A DNA stretch of 64,000 nucleotides, from positions 11,780,001-11,844,000 of the forward strand of contig OZ017803.1 of NCBI GenBank assembly GCA_963969395.1, given 5' to 3'. The translations under genes were made by a program, and so were the position numbers. Below the pieces are notes generated by a model. It saw only the letters and a list, made by a program, of their open reading frames with translations, was not told the DNA's origin and made no database searches. This document shows, piece after piece, positions 23,447 through 34,756 of the stretch; position 1 is the first letter of the stretch; each line of letters begins with the position of its first letter. This DNA comes from Pseudoscleropodium purum. Lineage: Eukaryota; Streptophyta; Bryopsida; Hypnales; Brachytheciaceae.

Positions 23447-23765
23447 CAATTCTTATTATGAATCATTCTCTACTTCTTTCTAATTACTATTTTCTTTCCT
23501 ACATGTTGTACAATTCCAAATAACTTAATCTGAAACTTTTTTGCATGTAGCCAATTTGCTTTGAAGAATGAATTCAAAGAAGCTCCACCATTTTGGAATT
23601 ATTTTCATACAAACTAGTGTGCCTTGTGCCATTGCCACAATTAAAACAAAAGAAAAAATAAATTTCTAATTTATTCAATTCATAAAAACTTCATAATTCA
23701 ATGACTTTCACCCTTTACTTTAGAACGCCACAAAACCAAGCCCGTGCACCCTTCATTGCTAAGGG

Positions 23766-23983
23766 CTTTTTGACAATACCAAACACACAAATAGGAGACG
23801 CACGGTCTAGGAGATCTCAATGTAACAAACAAACAAACAAAATAAAACAAAACAAACAAATAGCCTAATTTAATAGGAGGATTTTTGATGATACCAAACA
23901 CGCAATTGAGAAACGCAAGGTTCGAGAGATCTCAATGTAACAAACAAACAAAACAAACAAACATCCTAACTTAATAGGAGGAT
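23766..23983. repeat. Tandem dimer of about 110 bp with AAAC-rich tail
   Basis: Two adjacent units share ATACCAAACAC, GAGATCTCAATGTAACAAAC and TTAATAGGAGGAT. Each ends in an expanded CAAA-type tract. There is no coding potential. Confidence 0.75.
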
Positions 23984-24054
23984 GAGATCTTGTGAAGTAC
24001 AACTGTCTATTTTTCACAAGGCTCCAAATTGACTTTAGTCAATTCAAACTCTAA

Positions 24055-24240
24055 TGTCTTGCAATCCACACAGTGGAAATTTCGGAAATTTTTTCAACAT
24101 TTTTCCAAACTAAAATACCACAAGATCTTATAGTTATATGTGTCCAAAAATATTCTTCTTCTAAAATTTGGTACTTGTATTAGTAATGACAGTTTTGAAG
24201 TATTTTTGGTGGAAATATAGTCAATGAACTTTAGGGATTT
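24055..24240. repeat. Partial right end of the AT-rich TTAACCC-end family
   Basis: It carries the family blocks GTCTTGCAATCC, ACCACAAGATCTTATAG and TTGGTACTTGTATTAG and ends near GAACTTTAGGGATTTAA. It is very similar to 55315-55493. No matching left end was identified. Confidence 0.5.
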
Positions 24241-26728
24241 AATTTTGTAAAGCTTATGTAAAAAATGTAGGTTTAATAATTTATTTTTTCATCCATTTCA
24301 ATTTCTTTAATTCCACACTAAAATTGTAATTTTGGTGACACTTTGTCACTATTATTTTCATTTTTCTTACAAGTTTCATATTCTTTTTAATATTTTTGTA
24401 ATTGCTATGATTTCTTTCAAGGAAAATTCTTTTAAAAATTATATAAATTTCAATTTGACATCCTTTAATTATGTAAAAATGAGATTATATTTCAAACATT
24501 TGTTAATATCTGCAAAAGATATTGAATTTTTGAAAATGTGTGTTTTAACCCTAAATGCCCAAGCCTCTTTAAGTGTGTTGACTATGAAAAAGAGTGTAGG
24601 CTTATAGGTAACGTCAATGAAGCAAATTGTATCTTTTTTCAAAATTGGACCATATAGATGTTGAAAGAGATCTCTTAATTATTAGTATATTCACCTATTT
24701 TGAATGCAAAATTGTATAAGAGTTGTGAGATTATAACAACAGAAATGTAAATTTTTTATTTTTAGTATGTTGCTTGCTCCTAAAATGTTTTAGAAATTTG
24801 TACTTAAATTTTTTTTAGAATCAAAGGTGACATGAACAGCTATAAAATTAATTGTGTTAGTACACTAAAATGCACTTTCAAAAAAATTAATCTCACATGA
24901 AAAGATATTGAATTCATTACAAAATTCACCTTATATTTGTTGAAATGCAATTTTTTTATAAATATAAATTGCAAATTACTCCAAATTAGCACTTGCATGT
25001 TTAAATTTTCAATTGTGAAAATCATGAAAACACTTTACTCTTTCCATTGGGATCATTTTCAAAGCAAATGGATAAGTAATTAAATACCAATTTTTAGATC
25101 TCAAATCAAGTGAAATTGCTCAAAGTTGGGACATGAAGTAAAATTAGCAAATTTTACTCTTCCACAAATGGACATATATGACTTTGAAGACCTCTCAACA
25201 ATCAACTATTTATCTTTATTAATGAAAAATGAAAGTTTTCAGTAGTTAACCCTAAACATTACTCGAATTTTTTTTTAAATGGTCAAATAGATTTAATTAC
25301 CCATACCAAAATAAGCTTGAATTTTAGATTAACCATATATGGTCACTCAAGTAGTTTCATAGTTAGGGATTAAGGGATCAATGTAGAAAAATGTAATGAA
25401 GATTGACCACACCCAGATACAAAATGTATTGTCCTTTATATAAAGGTTAGCCTCTAAATGCCCAAAGCCTTTTCTGAACTTCTGGGAATTTGCTCCCACA
25501 GCCAACCTTGGGTTTGCATATTCGCTTGAATGTGTTGGAGGACATGAAGATTGCAGATTGATTGGGGGAAGTGAAAAAGTTAGACTGGTGTTTGTGAATT
25601 TGCAACTAAATTCAGACTTGGATTTTCAACAATGGGAGCTATATAAACTATTAATTTTGTTTTGATCCAGACTTTTGGTGCAAAGGCTTTGTTTTGTGAT
25701 GTTTGGATCTACTACATGAAAGGTATTGAATTTCAAAGATTCTATTTATGAATTCAAAAATTTATAAAAGTAGTGTCTTGTACTTTATTTTGATAGTGGC
25801 AATGGCATAGGACACATTTGTTTGTTTCAAAACAATTATTTTCAATAGAAAAACAGCAACTTAGAATTGATAGAAGGCTAAAATTACATCTGCAATTATA
25901 ATTTCAAATAAAAAACTAAAACTAGAAACTAAAACAAAAGGCTAAAAATAAGAGGCTAAAATTATTAAAAATAGAAAATAAAATAAAATTTTTACACTGA
26001 CATTAAGTTTCAATTTTACTTATTGAATTGTTATGTTGCAAATTCTATTCAAGAGCAATTCTATGCTTATTCATGGGCCGATTTTAATATAGTTTGTGCA
26101 TTTATAATGGCGTTCATTGTGGAACTCCATAATTATTTTGGCCTTTTGGACAAATTGTAAAACCTAGGGCTTTGAACTTTTGGTATTGAATTTATCTTTG
26201 CCTCGAAACACTAAAGCACTTGAATATAATAGATAAGAGATGAAGAAGCCTTGGTCTAAAAAGCGAGTAAGCTCATTGTCTTACAAATTTAGCAAATTAG
26301 ACGAAGCTGACATTAGAACAATGGTTTTTTTTAGTGATTTGGAGCAAAATAGCACCAAAAACAAATTGCTAGCTCCAAGGCTATTGAAAAAAAGAGCCCA
26401 AAATAGGCTTAAATCGCTTGTAATAGTATGCAGTCTTAGGATGTCATGCAATTTTTGTTGTTTTTTGTCAATGAAGTCCTTTCCATGTCGCTAGTGCTGC
26501 ATGTCTCCTCACTTTCCATTGCATAGTCATGCAACTTGTTGTGCCTCAAGTTTTCCAATCAGTTGTAACTTCAACGCCACCTTCTTTCTTAAGTAACTGG
26601 ATTTCATTGCCAAATTCATTGCATTAGGTTTTGGGGTGTAGCCTACTCTGTGATGGCATAAGATTATAGATAGGTAGTTCGGGATTTTTGTTGCAACATT
26701 CAGAGCCACTCTATTTTTTGAGAGAAAA
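24241..26728. other. AT-rich non-coding stretch
   Basis: Non-coding to weakly coding sequence. A same-strand frame at 26240-26494 (84 codons, Lys-rich start) precedes the hAT relic, but I recognise no domain in it. Several TTAACCCTAAA-like words (24546, 25248) suggest further degraded members of the local AT-rich repeat family. Confidence 0.35.
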
Positions 26729-26752
26729 GGGGGGGGGGGGGGGGGGGGGGGG
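26729..26752 (+). repeat. Uninterrupted run of 24 G
   Basis: A 24-base homopolymer of G on the + strand in AT-rich surroundings. It can form G-quadruplexes. Its true length is uncertain, because long homopolymers are often mis-sized in assemblies. Confidence 0.9.
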
Positions 26753-27599
26753 CTGCCAAATTGATGAGGAACTTCAATAGAGTGCAACCATATTCCTGCA
26801 ACTTATGGCTTTCATGGAATCATTATGGGGTTGTGGAGGGCGATTGTACAAAGTGGAATTCAACAATTGCAATGGCATTTTGTTCAATATCCTTTCTTCT
26901 AGTTTTTGATCAGTTTGGTTTTAGGGTGCTCTAGAGTTTGGACAAGTTGGAGTGTACTTTGCTTTGGTTGACTTAGGATTTGAGAGTACTTTGTTTTGGA
27001 CGACTTGGATTTTGGGAGTTTGTTTTTGCATTATTGGAATTTTCATTTGCTTTGAAGATTGGTGGTTGGCAAGTGCTATACATAAAGGAGACATGGTGGA
27101 CTGCCCTTCCACTCCAATGGATATTGATTTTACAACCATTGCAAAAGCAACACATGCTACAAAGGTGGTAGAGAAGCGTGAACAATGATTGGTACAATTG
27201 AAGTAGGAAGTGAAGGTTGCTAAGTATTAGGTACAAGTGTCCAAGCAAGCACTAGAGGCATAGTCGAGCAAGAGAGCCAAATCCACCACAATAAAGTGCA
27301 ACTACTTCTTGTTAAATTGGAACTCCCTAAATCACAAGTTGTTGCAAAGTGTCGATGTTTGCGGCATTGGTGTGGGGTCTTCCAACAGACCAAGTTGCCA
27401 AACACGGAGTTGAAGACCTCCCAATCCATAGATACCGAGATCCTTCTCTCATTGTCTATGTCTCAGACAAAAAAGAAGCAACTTAGAATTTGGAAGAGGA
27501 TTTAGACCTCAATGTGGACAAGATGGTCGATTCAAACGATGATGCTTTCATAAATCCTCCAATGTGAGGTGGGAGCAAAAGGAAAAGCATAGACCTTAA

Positions 27600-28150
27600 G
27601 GTCAACGCATCACAAGTTGCGGGACCATCAAATGCAAGCACAATGACAAAACAAAAAAACTATAACTTGCACAGGAAGTTCTATACCGAGTGGGTGGCAA
27701 GGAGCTATGGAGTGAGGTAGTCTTGGTGAATGATGGTGTGATGTATTTGGTTCGTTGTAGGCCTTGCTCTATGGTACAAAGAAAGCTTGTACAAATGGTT
27801 CCCAAATGGGATATTGTTTCTAAACATGAAGAATGTGAGATTCATAAGAAATGTATGCTATTTTATGCAGCATGTGGACCCATGACTATGGCAAAAAAAA
27901 TCCAGGGGTATAGCATGACAGAGATGTAGAAGAAATGTGTCCAATTTGCAACCTTGTTTCAATTGCTAGTAGAAGGTAGGCTAATGATGGAGTTTGAGGC
28001 TCAATTTGAACTCTACAAGTTCCTCAATGTCCTTAAGCTTCCTTGAAAGCATTGGGCTAATAGATCAAGGTGGATGATGGCAGAGCATCTCTACAACTTT
28101 GTCAAGCAAAAAACAAAATCTTTAATCTCAAGTGCAACGTACTAGCCTAC
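27600..28150 (+). pseudogene. Relic of hAT-like transposase (ZNF862/DUF4371 type), N-terminal part
   Basis: In order the segment shows KFYTEWVARSYGV (27674-27712), a frame change, a zinc-finger-like block (RCRPC, then about 20 residues, then HEECEIH; Cx2C...Hx5H), and past an in-frame TAG at 27927 the blocks VQFATLFQLLVEGR and KHWANRSRW. The last two resemble VQFxTLFxLLxxGRPMxxYE and KHWSDxSGWEMAE of the plant ZNF862-like hAT family. Another in-frame TGA precedes KHWA and a TAG follows near 28145. The catalytic core was not found intact. Downstream to about 29100 are more short same-strand frames that could be its remains. Confidence 0.6.
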
Positions 28151-30960
28151 TAGGCCTTGTTCGCTAATAAAACGAATATGTGCAACAATAGTTGTTGGAT
28201 TGCGATTCACAATTATGTAATAGTCAATTGGTGCCTTATTCTTTTATTGTTGATGAAGATACCTTCTGATTTTTTCAAGAGGTAGTTCACCAATAAAAGA
28301 AAAGACATGAGTGAAGAGGATTTTTTGGACATATTTCCTAATCTAATGCTGATCCTTGAAAAAAATTTGATAATGAAATATCGACTTCTAGATCACTTTG
28401 GAGGAATTTAGATTTAGGATTATGACATAATTGCCATGTCGCTCATTCAAAACACTACTTTAAAATACGAGATGCAAGCTCTGAACTTTGGAATTATGGA
28501 TCTTTAGGAGGCCCAAAAGGCAAGTAGTCTACTATGAAACTCTTGCATCTTCTTCCATTTATTCAAAAGATGAAGTCAAGTGTTCAACCTAAGACGACTG
28601 TCCCAATTGTTTGGCTTTGGACACTTGGAGATAGTTGTGACACCAAGATCACCACTAACTTTGTTGCCTCAAATTTGAACGAGTATGACTGTGAGCTATC
28701 CACTTACATTCCCACAAAGGCAGAGCAACTAAACAACATTAGTAACCAAAGTAATGCTACAAAAGTGTTGCTCCTTTTTCTTATAAAGAAAGAGAGCGCG
28801 TTAGAGGACGTCTTAAGGACTAGGATGAAGTCATAGTATAAGACTTCAAAATTACTCAATTATTACAAGGGCCCAAGCAAAAATAAGGAGGCTAAGTGGA
28901 GAACTTATGTGTCTCAACTACTAATGGAATTCTACATTGAGATATTCGAGAATTTTACATCCCTAGGAAAAAACGTCGTGGGAATCTACATTGGATCAAA
29001 GTGCATGCTAGCTATGAAGGTATATTATGTTTCTCAAATATCTCATTATCCTCAACTCAAAGATAATAATCCTTTACTAGAGGGCTTTTTCTATGGTTAT
29101 CTTTGATTTAAGTACTCTAATATGTATTTAGTATTTGTTGTTGTACAATATGTACTATCCTTGAGTCAAGGATGAGGCAGATCAATGTATTATATGCAAT
29201 GGTTTCAATTAAAAATTAATCATGTACTATGTGCAAGAGTTTTTTTTTTGCAAATGTGTGGATTGAACTATTGGAGGATTGTCAATAGTATTCATAGTCC
29301 TAGACATTGCTATATATGGTCTCCAAATGCTTAGCTTCCTCCAACAAGATTCATAGAGAGCTTGACAAAAGAAGAAGAAGACTTGAGCAACTCAAGTTAC
29401 ACGAGTGATGGTTATGACAACAATCTACATCATCTGCATCTCAAAGGGAGTCAAATGTAGAGATAGAGGAGACCGATCAATTTGGATCTAATAGAAGCCA
29501 AAGTAGACGGGGCACATGTCATCATATAATTGAGGAATATGATGATCTCAACATTTCCATTGCAGACGATATAAATACTAAAAGGTTTACACTTAGGATT
29601 CAAGCTTACAGTTTGGATACACTAAAAAAACCCTAAGGACATTGGAGTAATTGAGTCTAACTCTAGTCATGTAAAAGTTCCTGACATCATTGATATTAGT
29701 GGTGATGCCTTATACTTTAAAACCAACCCCACAATGCCTATTGTGAAAGAGGTTTTGAACGTAGATGTTGTTCTTGTTATAAATGATGCATCCAATTCTT
29801 GAGAGGCTAAAAGATTGAAGAAGAAGAAGAGGAAAAAAAGAGGCAAGGTCATAGAGCAAGAGAAGTTCAAGAAGGCCTATGCAGACTCACAGAGCAAGGA
29901 TGTGAAGATGGAGAAGCTGATGGCTAAACTAAAGAAGCTTAGAGATATAGCTAAGTCAAAATTTGATCCTCCCTTCAATGATACACGAGAGAAGGTTACT
30001 CCTTCCAAAGAGAATCTCTCGTAGTTAGATACCAAAGATCCGGATCTCGTTTCCGTGCATTTGTTAAACAAAGAGGTTGTAGTACTTTTGTTGGAAATCT
30101 TGCAAGTCACCAAGAAAAGATTTGAATTATTCTTGAGACAAAGATAATTCCTCAAAGGATTGTACTCATGCTTTGGGGACAACAAATGAGCCAATACTAG
30201 AATACAACAATTTGACTATTGAGTAGATACCTTTGGAAGAAGACCTTGTCGATTTTGAGGAGGAAGAAGTCTTGGACAAGGTGGAGGTGTTTGAAGGTCA
30301 AGGCAGTGATGTAGATGAGAAGATCGGCAATTTGATGGCCGAGGATCAAATTGAGGTACGCAATCTTGAACTCTCTAACACTCATGAGTATTAATGAGTG
30401 GAGGGATCACAATGTGTTGAATGCATTTTTGGACTTGCTTGATATTGATATGATAAAGTAGCTCTTATTTGTATTTGTCCTTGTCTAGCAAGAGATATTA
30501 GCCAATACATGATATTATGGCGTAGGCAATTGTAGCCTTAGTAACTACTATACGGGGTGTAGCATAGTGTAGATTCAAAATTATGTGTAGTTTTCACTTG
30601 TATAGTATATGGACTTCAATCATCAGAATAGAGTACGGATATATAATATTTTGATGATTATAGAAAATATGTGTAATACCAATTATATGTGTCATCCTCT
30701 AATTTTTTTATTTTTTTCAATGTTTTTTGTGCCTAGCCCAAAAGAATTAAAAATTTGCACCATTCGCTAGCAATGAAACCATCACTTATCAAAGGAATTG
30801 CACATTCGCTTAGTGGGATTTAGTGCTTTCTCCTACATTTGCATTCAAACAGCTAACTCTTTTTCTATGGTGTGTTTCTATGATCAAGTAGTAGCAAAGG
30901 ATGGCAGAGACATTTTGTTGAGGTGTGTGTTCACAATAGTGGCCTCACCGCAATGAAAGT
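28151..30960 (+). other. Decayed coding-like stretch without recognisable domain
   Basis: Several short + strand frames occur (28534-28836, 28909-29106). A Lys/Glu-rich, coiled-coil-like frame lies at 29815-30024 (starting MKKKKRKKRGK). They are interrupted by stops and I could not join them or assign a family. Their shared orientation with the hAT relic upstream and the FCP1-like relic downstream suggests remains of one or more mobile-element genes. Confidence 0.3.
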
Positions 30961-30971
30961 GGTTGAACATT

Positions 30972-31468
30972 GTGTTGGATATTAATGGAATTTTGGGTAA
31001 GAGTTTGCCTAAGTTTTATTCTAGGGATTCAATTCCATTTGTTGGCTCGGGCAATAGATTATCTACTCAATTACCCGTTGTTGTTGGATCAAAAGCCGTC
31101 TATCTACGTTCGTGGATGCAAGATTTCTTGTAGAAGATATTCTAATTGTCAACCGAGTAGTTGTATGGAGCTCCATGATGAAAAACAATGCGGAGGTCAT
31201 TGCAAGTTATTTGTTTTGGGAACATAGACCATTGTTCGATATACTAGCACATGAACATTATAGTAAGATTGAAATCTCAAATGGTTCATTTCTTCTATAT
31301 TTAGACAATCCCAGAAAGCCACTTTTTCTAAAAATTCTTGCCAACAAATTGTTCTTCAATCCTAGTGGAACGATGTCATTTACCATGGACAACACACTAA
31401 TGATTGATGACTCCTGCAAGAAGAATATTTGTAATGAGAGAGAGAATGCTATTTTTTTCAACACATAG
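30972..31468 (+). pseudogene. FCP1/NIF-like phosphatase domain, broken by a frameshift (copy C)
   Basis: The first frame (30972-31130) starts with VLDINGIL, the plant-type form of the HAD motif I (DxDGT-like; the second Asp is Asn). The other frame (31112-31468) continues with VVVWSSMMKNNAE (motif matching GIWSSRTKKNVD) and FTMDNTLMIDDSCKKNICN (motif matching NTLLVDDSPxKxLLN). The order matches the FCP1/NIF HAD fold. A one-base shift near 31125 and the absence of an ATG mark it as a relic. The catalytic first Asp and the MIDDS acidic pair are kept. It faces two related copies on the opposite strand at 32692-34292. Confidence 0.65.
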
Positions 31469-32480
31469 AGTGCTAGGCAACATGACGACAACTTGTTGAT
31501 GGGAACATTTGCCCCATGGCTTTGTCAATTATACAAAGATTGTATGCTAGGAAAATTATGTGAATATGTATAGATTAATCAAATAGGACATGGTCTGATT
31601 TGTCCTAGTTCTTGATTGCATTTGTATATTCTTGATGGGATGTGGGAGTTTGCAATGAATATGGGGGCACATTTTGAACTTTGGGGCTTGAATTATATGA
31701 TCAATTCTACAATTCCTAGACCATAGCACATTGTAGGAAGTGGATTTATTTTTTGAGTACATAAACTTTGTAAAATTTTTGAACTTGTAATATCTTTCTT
31801 CTTGATTTTGGATGCAGACTGTTGGTAGTTGTCATGTTTTTTTGGGGGGTTTCTTATATCTTTTATTCACAATTCAAGGGTAGTGGTTGTGTTGTTGTGC
31901 TTTTATCTACCTTTTCAGGTGGGAGGAAATAATTTATACTTGATGTGTCTGGAGGAGCGGCTAACAAGAAGCATACATTAGAGGATTTTTTGAGGTCCGG
32001 GAGGGCTATGGGTTCCTCGCTATTCTTTGACCTTGTGAATTGGCCGAAACTTGCATCTGATATTTAACTAATTATGGACAAATCCATAGTCCAGAAATAA
32101 ATTGGCCGTCAGCCGATATAGTCGAATGCATAGATTTGTGTGTCATAAGCAATGAACAGAAATGGACGCAACTACTAAACAAACCAAAGTACCACAACAC
32201 ACGGCCAATGATAGAGTTCAGAGCCTACAATTAGTAGTTAAATCAATAATTTCATAAGCTCCTATGTTGTGTCCAAATTTGGAACAAAGTATTGGTTGGC
32301 GCCTGATATTGCCAACTGATTCCTAATATCATTCTCTAAAGCACCTAGATCTATGAAAGTGTTTGCACTACGTAAACTATGAAAATCAACTATGGCAACC
32401 ATCTGTAAGATGAAGAGCAACGAATGCTCCTCTTTAAACCCTAAACCCTGAGTCCATCCGATCCAATGAATTGAATTGCT
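31469..32480. other. Spacer between convergent FCP1-like copies
   Basis: Mostly non-coding. Short frames have no domains. One degenerate half of the local palindrome (GTCAGCCGATA near 32109) and a short CCCTAAACCCT run (about 32437) are present. Confidence 0.35.
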
Positions 32481-32691
32481 CGTATCAGCTGGCAGCCAAT
32501 ATCCCCCCTAGAAAACTCCAGAGAACAGGTCTTGAAGTGAAGAGGCAGTCGATTCGATAAGACTGGCGTTGACAATAAAGCAGTTCAAATTTGTGAATAA
32601 GGTAAAGGGGACGAGATTGGAAGGTATTCAAGCCCCCCTCGATTCCACTCTGTAAGGGTATCGGCTGGTGGCCGACACCATGTAGGGCAAA

Positions 32692-33342
32692 TCACCAGAA
32701 TATCCCATTCCAGTTTGGCTTCCCGTACTTGATTGACTGTGCAACCTCATAGTGTAATTGTCCCGGTCTGATTGCGCCTTTCATGTATTCCGAGACTGAC
32801 TCATGCTCGTGCATGGGATAAATGAATGGAATAATATCTGTTGAAATGTTCGGAATAAATCTACTAATATTTGGGAAATTGAGATCCCCTGTAAATGGTA
32901 GCGGAATATAGCACGCTGGATCCGGTGTCCTCCTGAGCGAAAGCGGGTACACATCGACCATGAGCACTTGGTCCGTGAAGCATGTCATCCTGGATGGTCT
33001 TTTAGTGTGAAGTATTGAGAGCATTTTGTAGCACTACGGGAAATTCTGGCTATCTACACAGTACTCTCTGCCATAAACGAATGCTAGGTTGTCTCTGACA
33101 TGTTTTGGAAGCAAGTGCGCAAGCAGAGGCCTAAAATCAACTATTGGCATCCTGGACCAAATTCCTGCGTGGAACTTTTCAAACAGTGTCATGAACATTG
33201 CAACTAGCTCTGGCCTTTTAATGACATTTCTGTGCGGGTCAGACTTGTCCACCTCGATATTCGGGTCGAGATAACAAAGTAGTCCCGTGACGCATAGAAC
33301 CACACATTTCTTGAACGACTGTAGATGGCTCACGTTGGACTC
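32692..33342 (-). pseudogene. FCP1/NIF-like phosphatase domain, copy B, with in-frame stop
   Basis: One frame runs from about 33342 (just after a TTTAG acceptor-like site) to 32692, broken only by a TAG at 33034-33036. It contains VVLCVTGLLCY where the family has VxLDxNGLL, so the nucleophilic Asp is Cys. HAGIWSRM (GIWSSR motif) and LAFVYGREYC follow. After the stop comes VLMVDVYP, where copy A has LIVDDEP. With motif I and motif III acids lost it could not be an active HAD phosphatase. It lies downstream of, and in the same orientation as, copy A, so the two look like a tandem pair. Confidence 0.65.
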
Positions 33343-33793
33343 CTAAACAGAATATGAGTTAATAGCTACAAGATTATACAACATCAACATCCACTGAAAG
33401 AAGACAAGCCAGTTGATATCGGCTGGCAGCCGATACTCCGGCCTGACACAAGACAGCAGCCAATAATTCATATTGAGAAACAAACAAAAGGTGCCAGATA
33501 GATTGTGCACAGATGAGTGAATGCCTGCACCTACATTATTGCGATCACTTGATTAGAATGACCAAGACCTAATGTTGAAACTCTCAAAGGAAACATTTGA
33601 ATGCTTTGAGAGTGAGTGTCCCATGCGCAAGCTTTAGGAAAAATCGGACTGAAATGCCTTCATTACAAAAAAATTGTTTAATCAATACAAAAGAAAATAA
33701 TGTACACAAAAGATGTAGTCTCTAGACGTCCTCCTTTATCTACAGAGAATATATACAATCTACAAAAATATGTGTCGGCTGGCAGCTGATACA

Positions 33794-34292
33794 CTATACC
33801 TCCTCCATTAGGTCCCGTGGGCTAGGAATTCCCATGGCATGTAGTTCCTCCAGTGAATATGGCACCTCGAATCCCTTTTGATATGGCGGTGTCACATTCA
33901 TGAACTGATTATGAAGAGGAGAGCCCGGCATACAGCATGCAATCCCAAATGAAGAGTTCTTTTGACAGAACTCTAGGACCGTGAGTCCCGAAGACAAAAA
34001 CCGTTCAATAAACGGGATGAGCGTCGCCTGAAGATAAGGCAGTTTTACACCCTTCAACGAACTCTCCGAATACATAGTAACTGGGGGTGGATGAATCGCA
34101 CTATATGGCAGATTCAGAACGTTCCGACAGGGCTCGTCATCCACGATCAATGAGTTGTTGATTGTGGCCCCATTATCATACAAGGAGGATGACCCGAGAA
34201 TCCTTGCGAGACGCTTCAGAAAAATTGGTCGTGTGGGATTCGGAGGGTCTCGATAAGCACTCTCGTCACAGTACTCCTGTCCAAAAGCTAGG
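33794..34292 (-). pseudogene. FCP1/NIF-like phosphatase domain, copy A, 5' part cut by a mobile element
   Basis: The frame is open on the minus strand from the edge of the element at 34292 down to 33794. It reads LAFGQEYCDES first (matching LAFVYGREYC of copy B), then FLKRLARILG, then NNSLIVDDEPCRNVLN (matching NTLLVDDSPxKxLLN). The C-terminus continues about 90 residues beyond the motif. Everything N-terminal, including motif I, is missing: beyond the element (37598 onward) no continuation was found. The break coincides exactly with the TGTCGCAGC end of the element. Confidence 0.65.
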
Positions 34293-34568
34293 TGTCGCAG
34301 CTTAGAATTTTGATTTTCTTAGTATACACCCAAATAGGAACGGAAACTAGTCATTAGCTAACCGGATCCGATTAGGTGGGGAAGGAAAACTCAGAATTAG
34401 CACGGAACGTGAAGTAGTGGGCTTCTTGGATCTAATCCGGTCAGGAGTAACTAACGACGGAAACGGAATGTAACACGGATTAGGTCTAGGACCGGATGAT
34501 GATGATGATGAACCGGATTATGATGGTAAACCGGATTCATGATGACAAACCGGAAAGGGTCCAGGGAG

Positions 34569-34575
34569 TATAAAA
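34569..34575 (+). promoter_or_regulatory. TATA box (TATAAAA) of the element-borne ORF
   Basis: TATAAAA in GC-richer context, 188 bp upstream of ATG 34757. It is kept as TATATAA in the deleted copy 2. A second TATA-like site (TATATAAAT near 36568) lies after the ORF. Confidence 0.55.
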
Positions 34576-34756
34576 GGAGGAGCTTTCACTGTTGCACCCC
34601 CTTTTAGAAACTCGACCTTGAGCGCACGATTGAGTTTTTGTCGTTTGTGCGTCTGTGCGTTTGTGTTTTGTCTGTTTTGCTTCCGGTTGAGATCGGAGAG
34701 AGGAAGTGAGGAACGGGACGTGCGGCTAGGAGATAGTGAGGTAGATGTGAGTGGGA

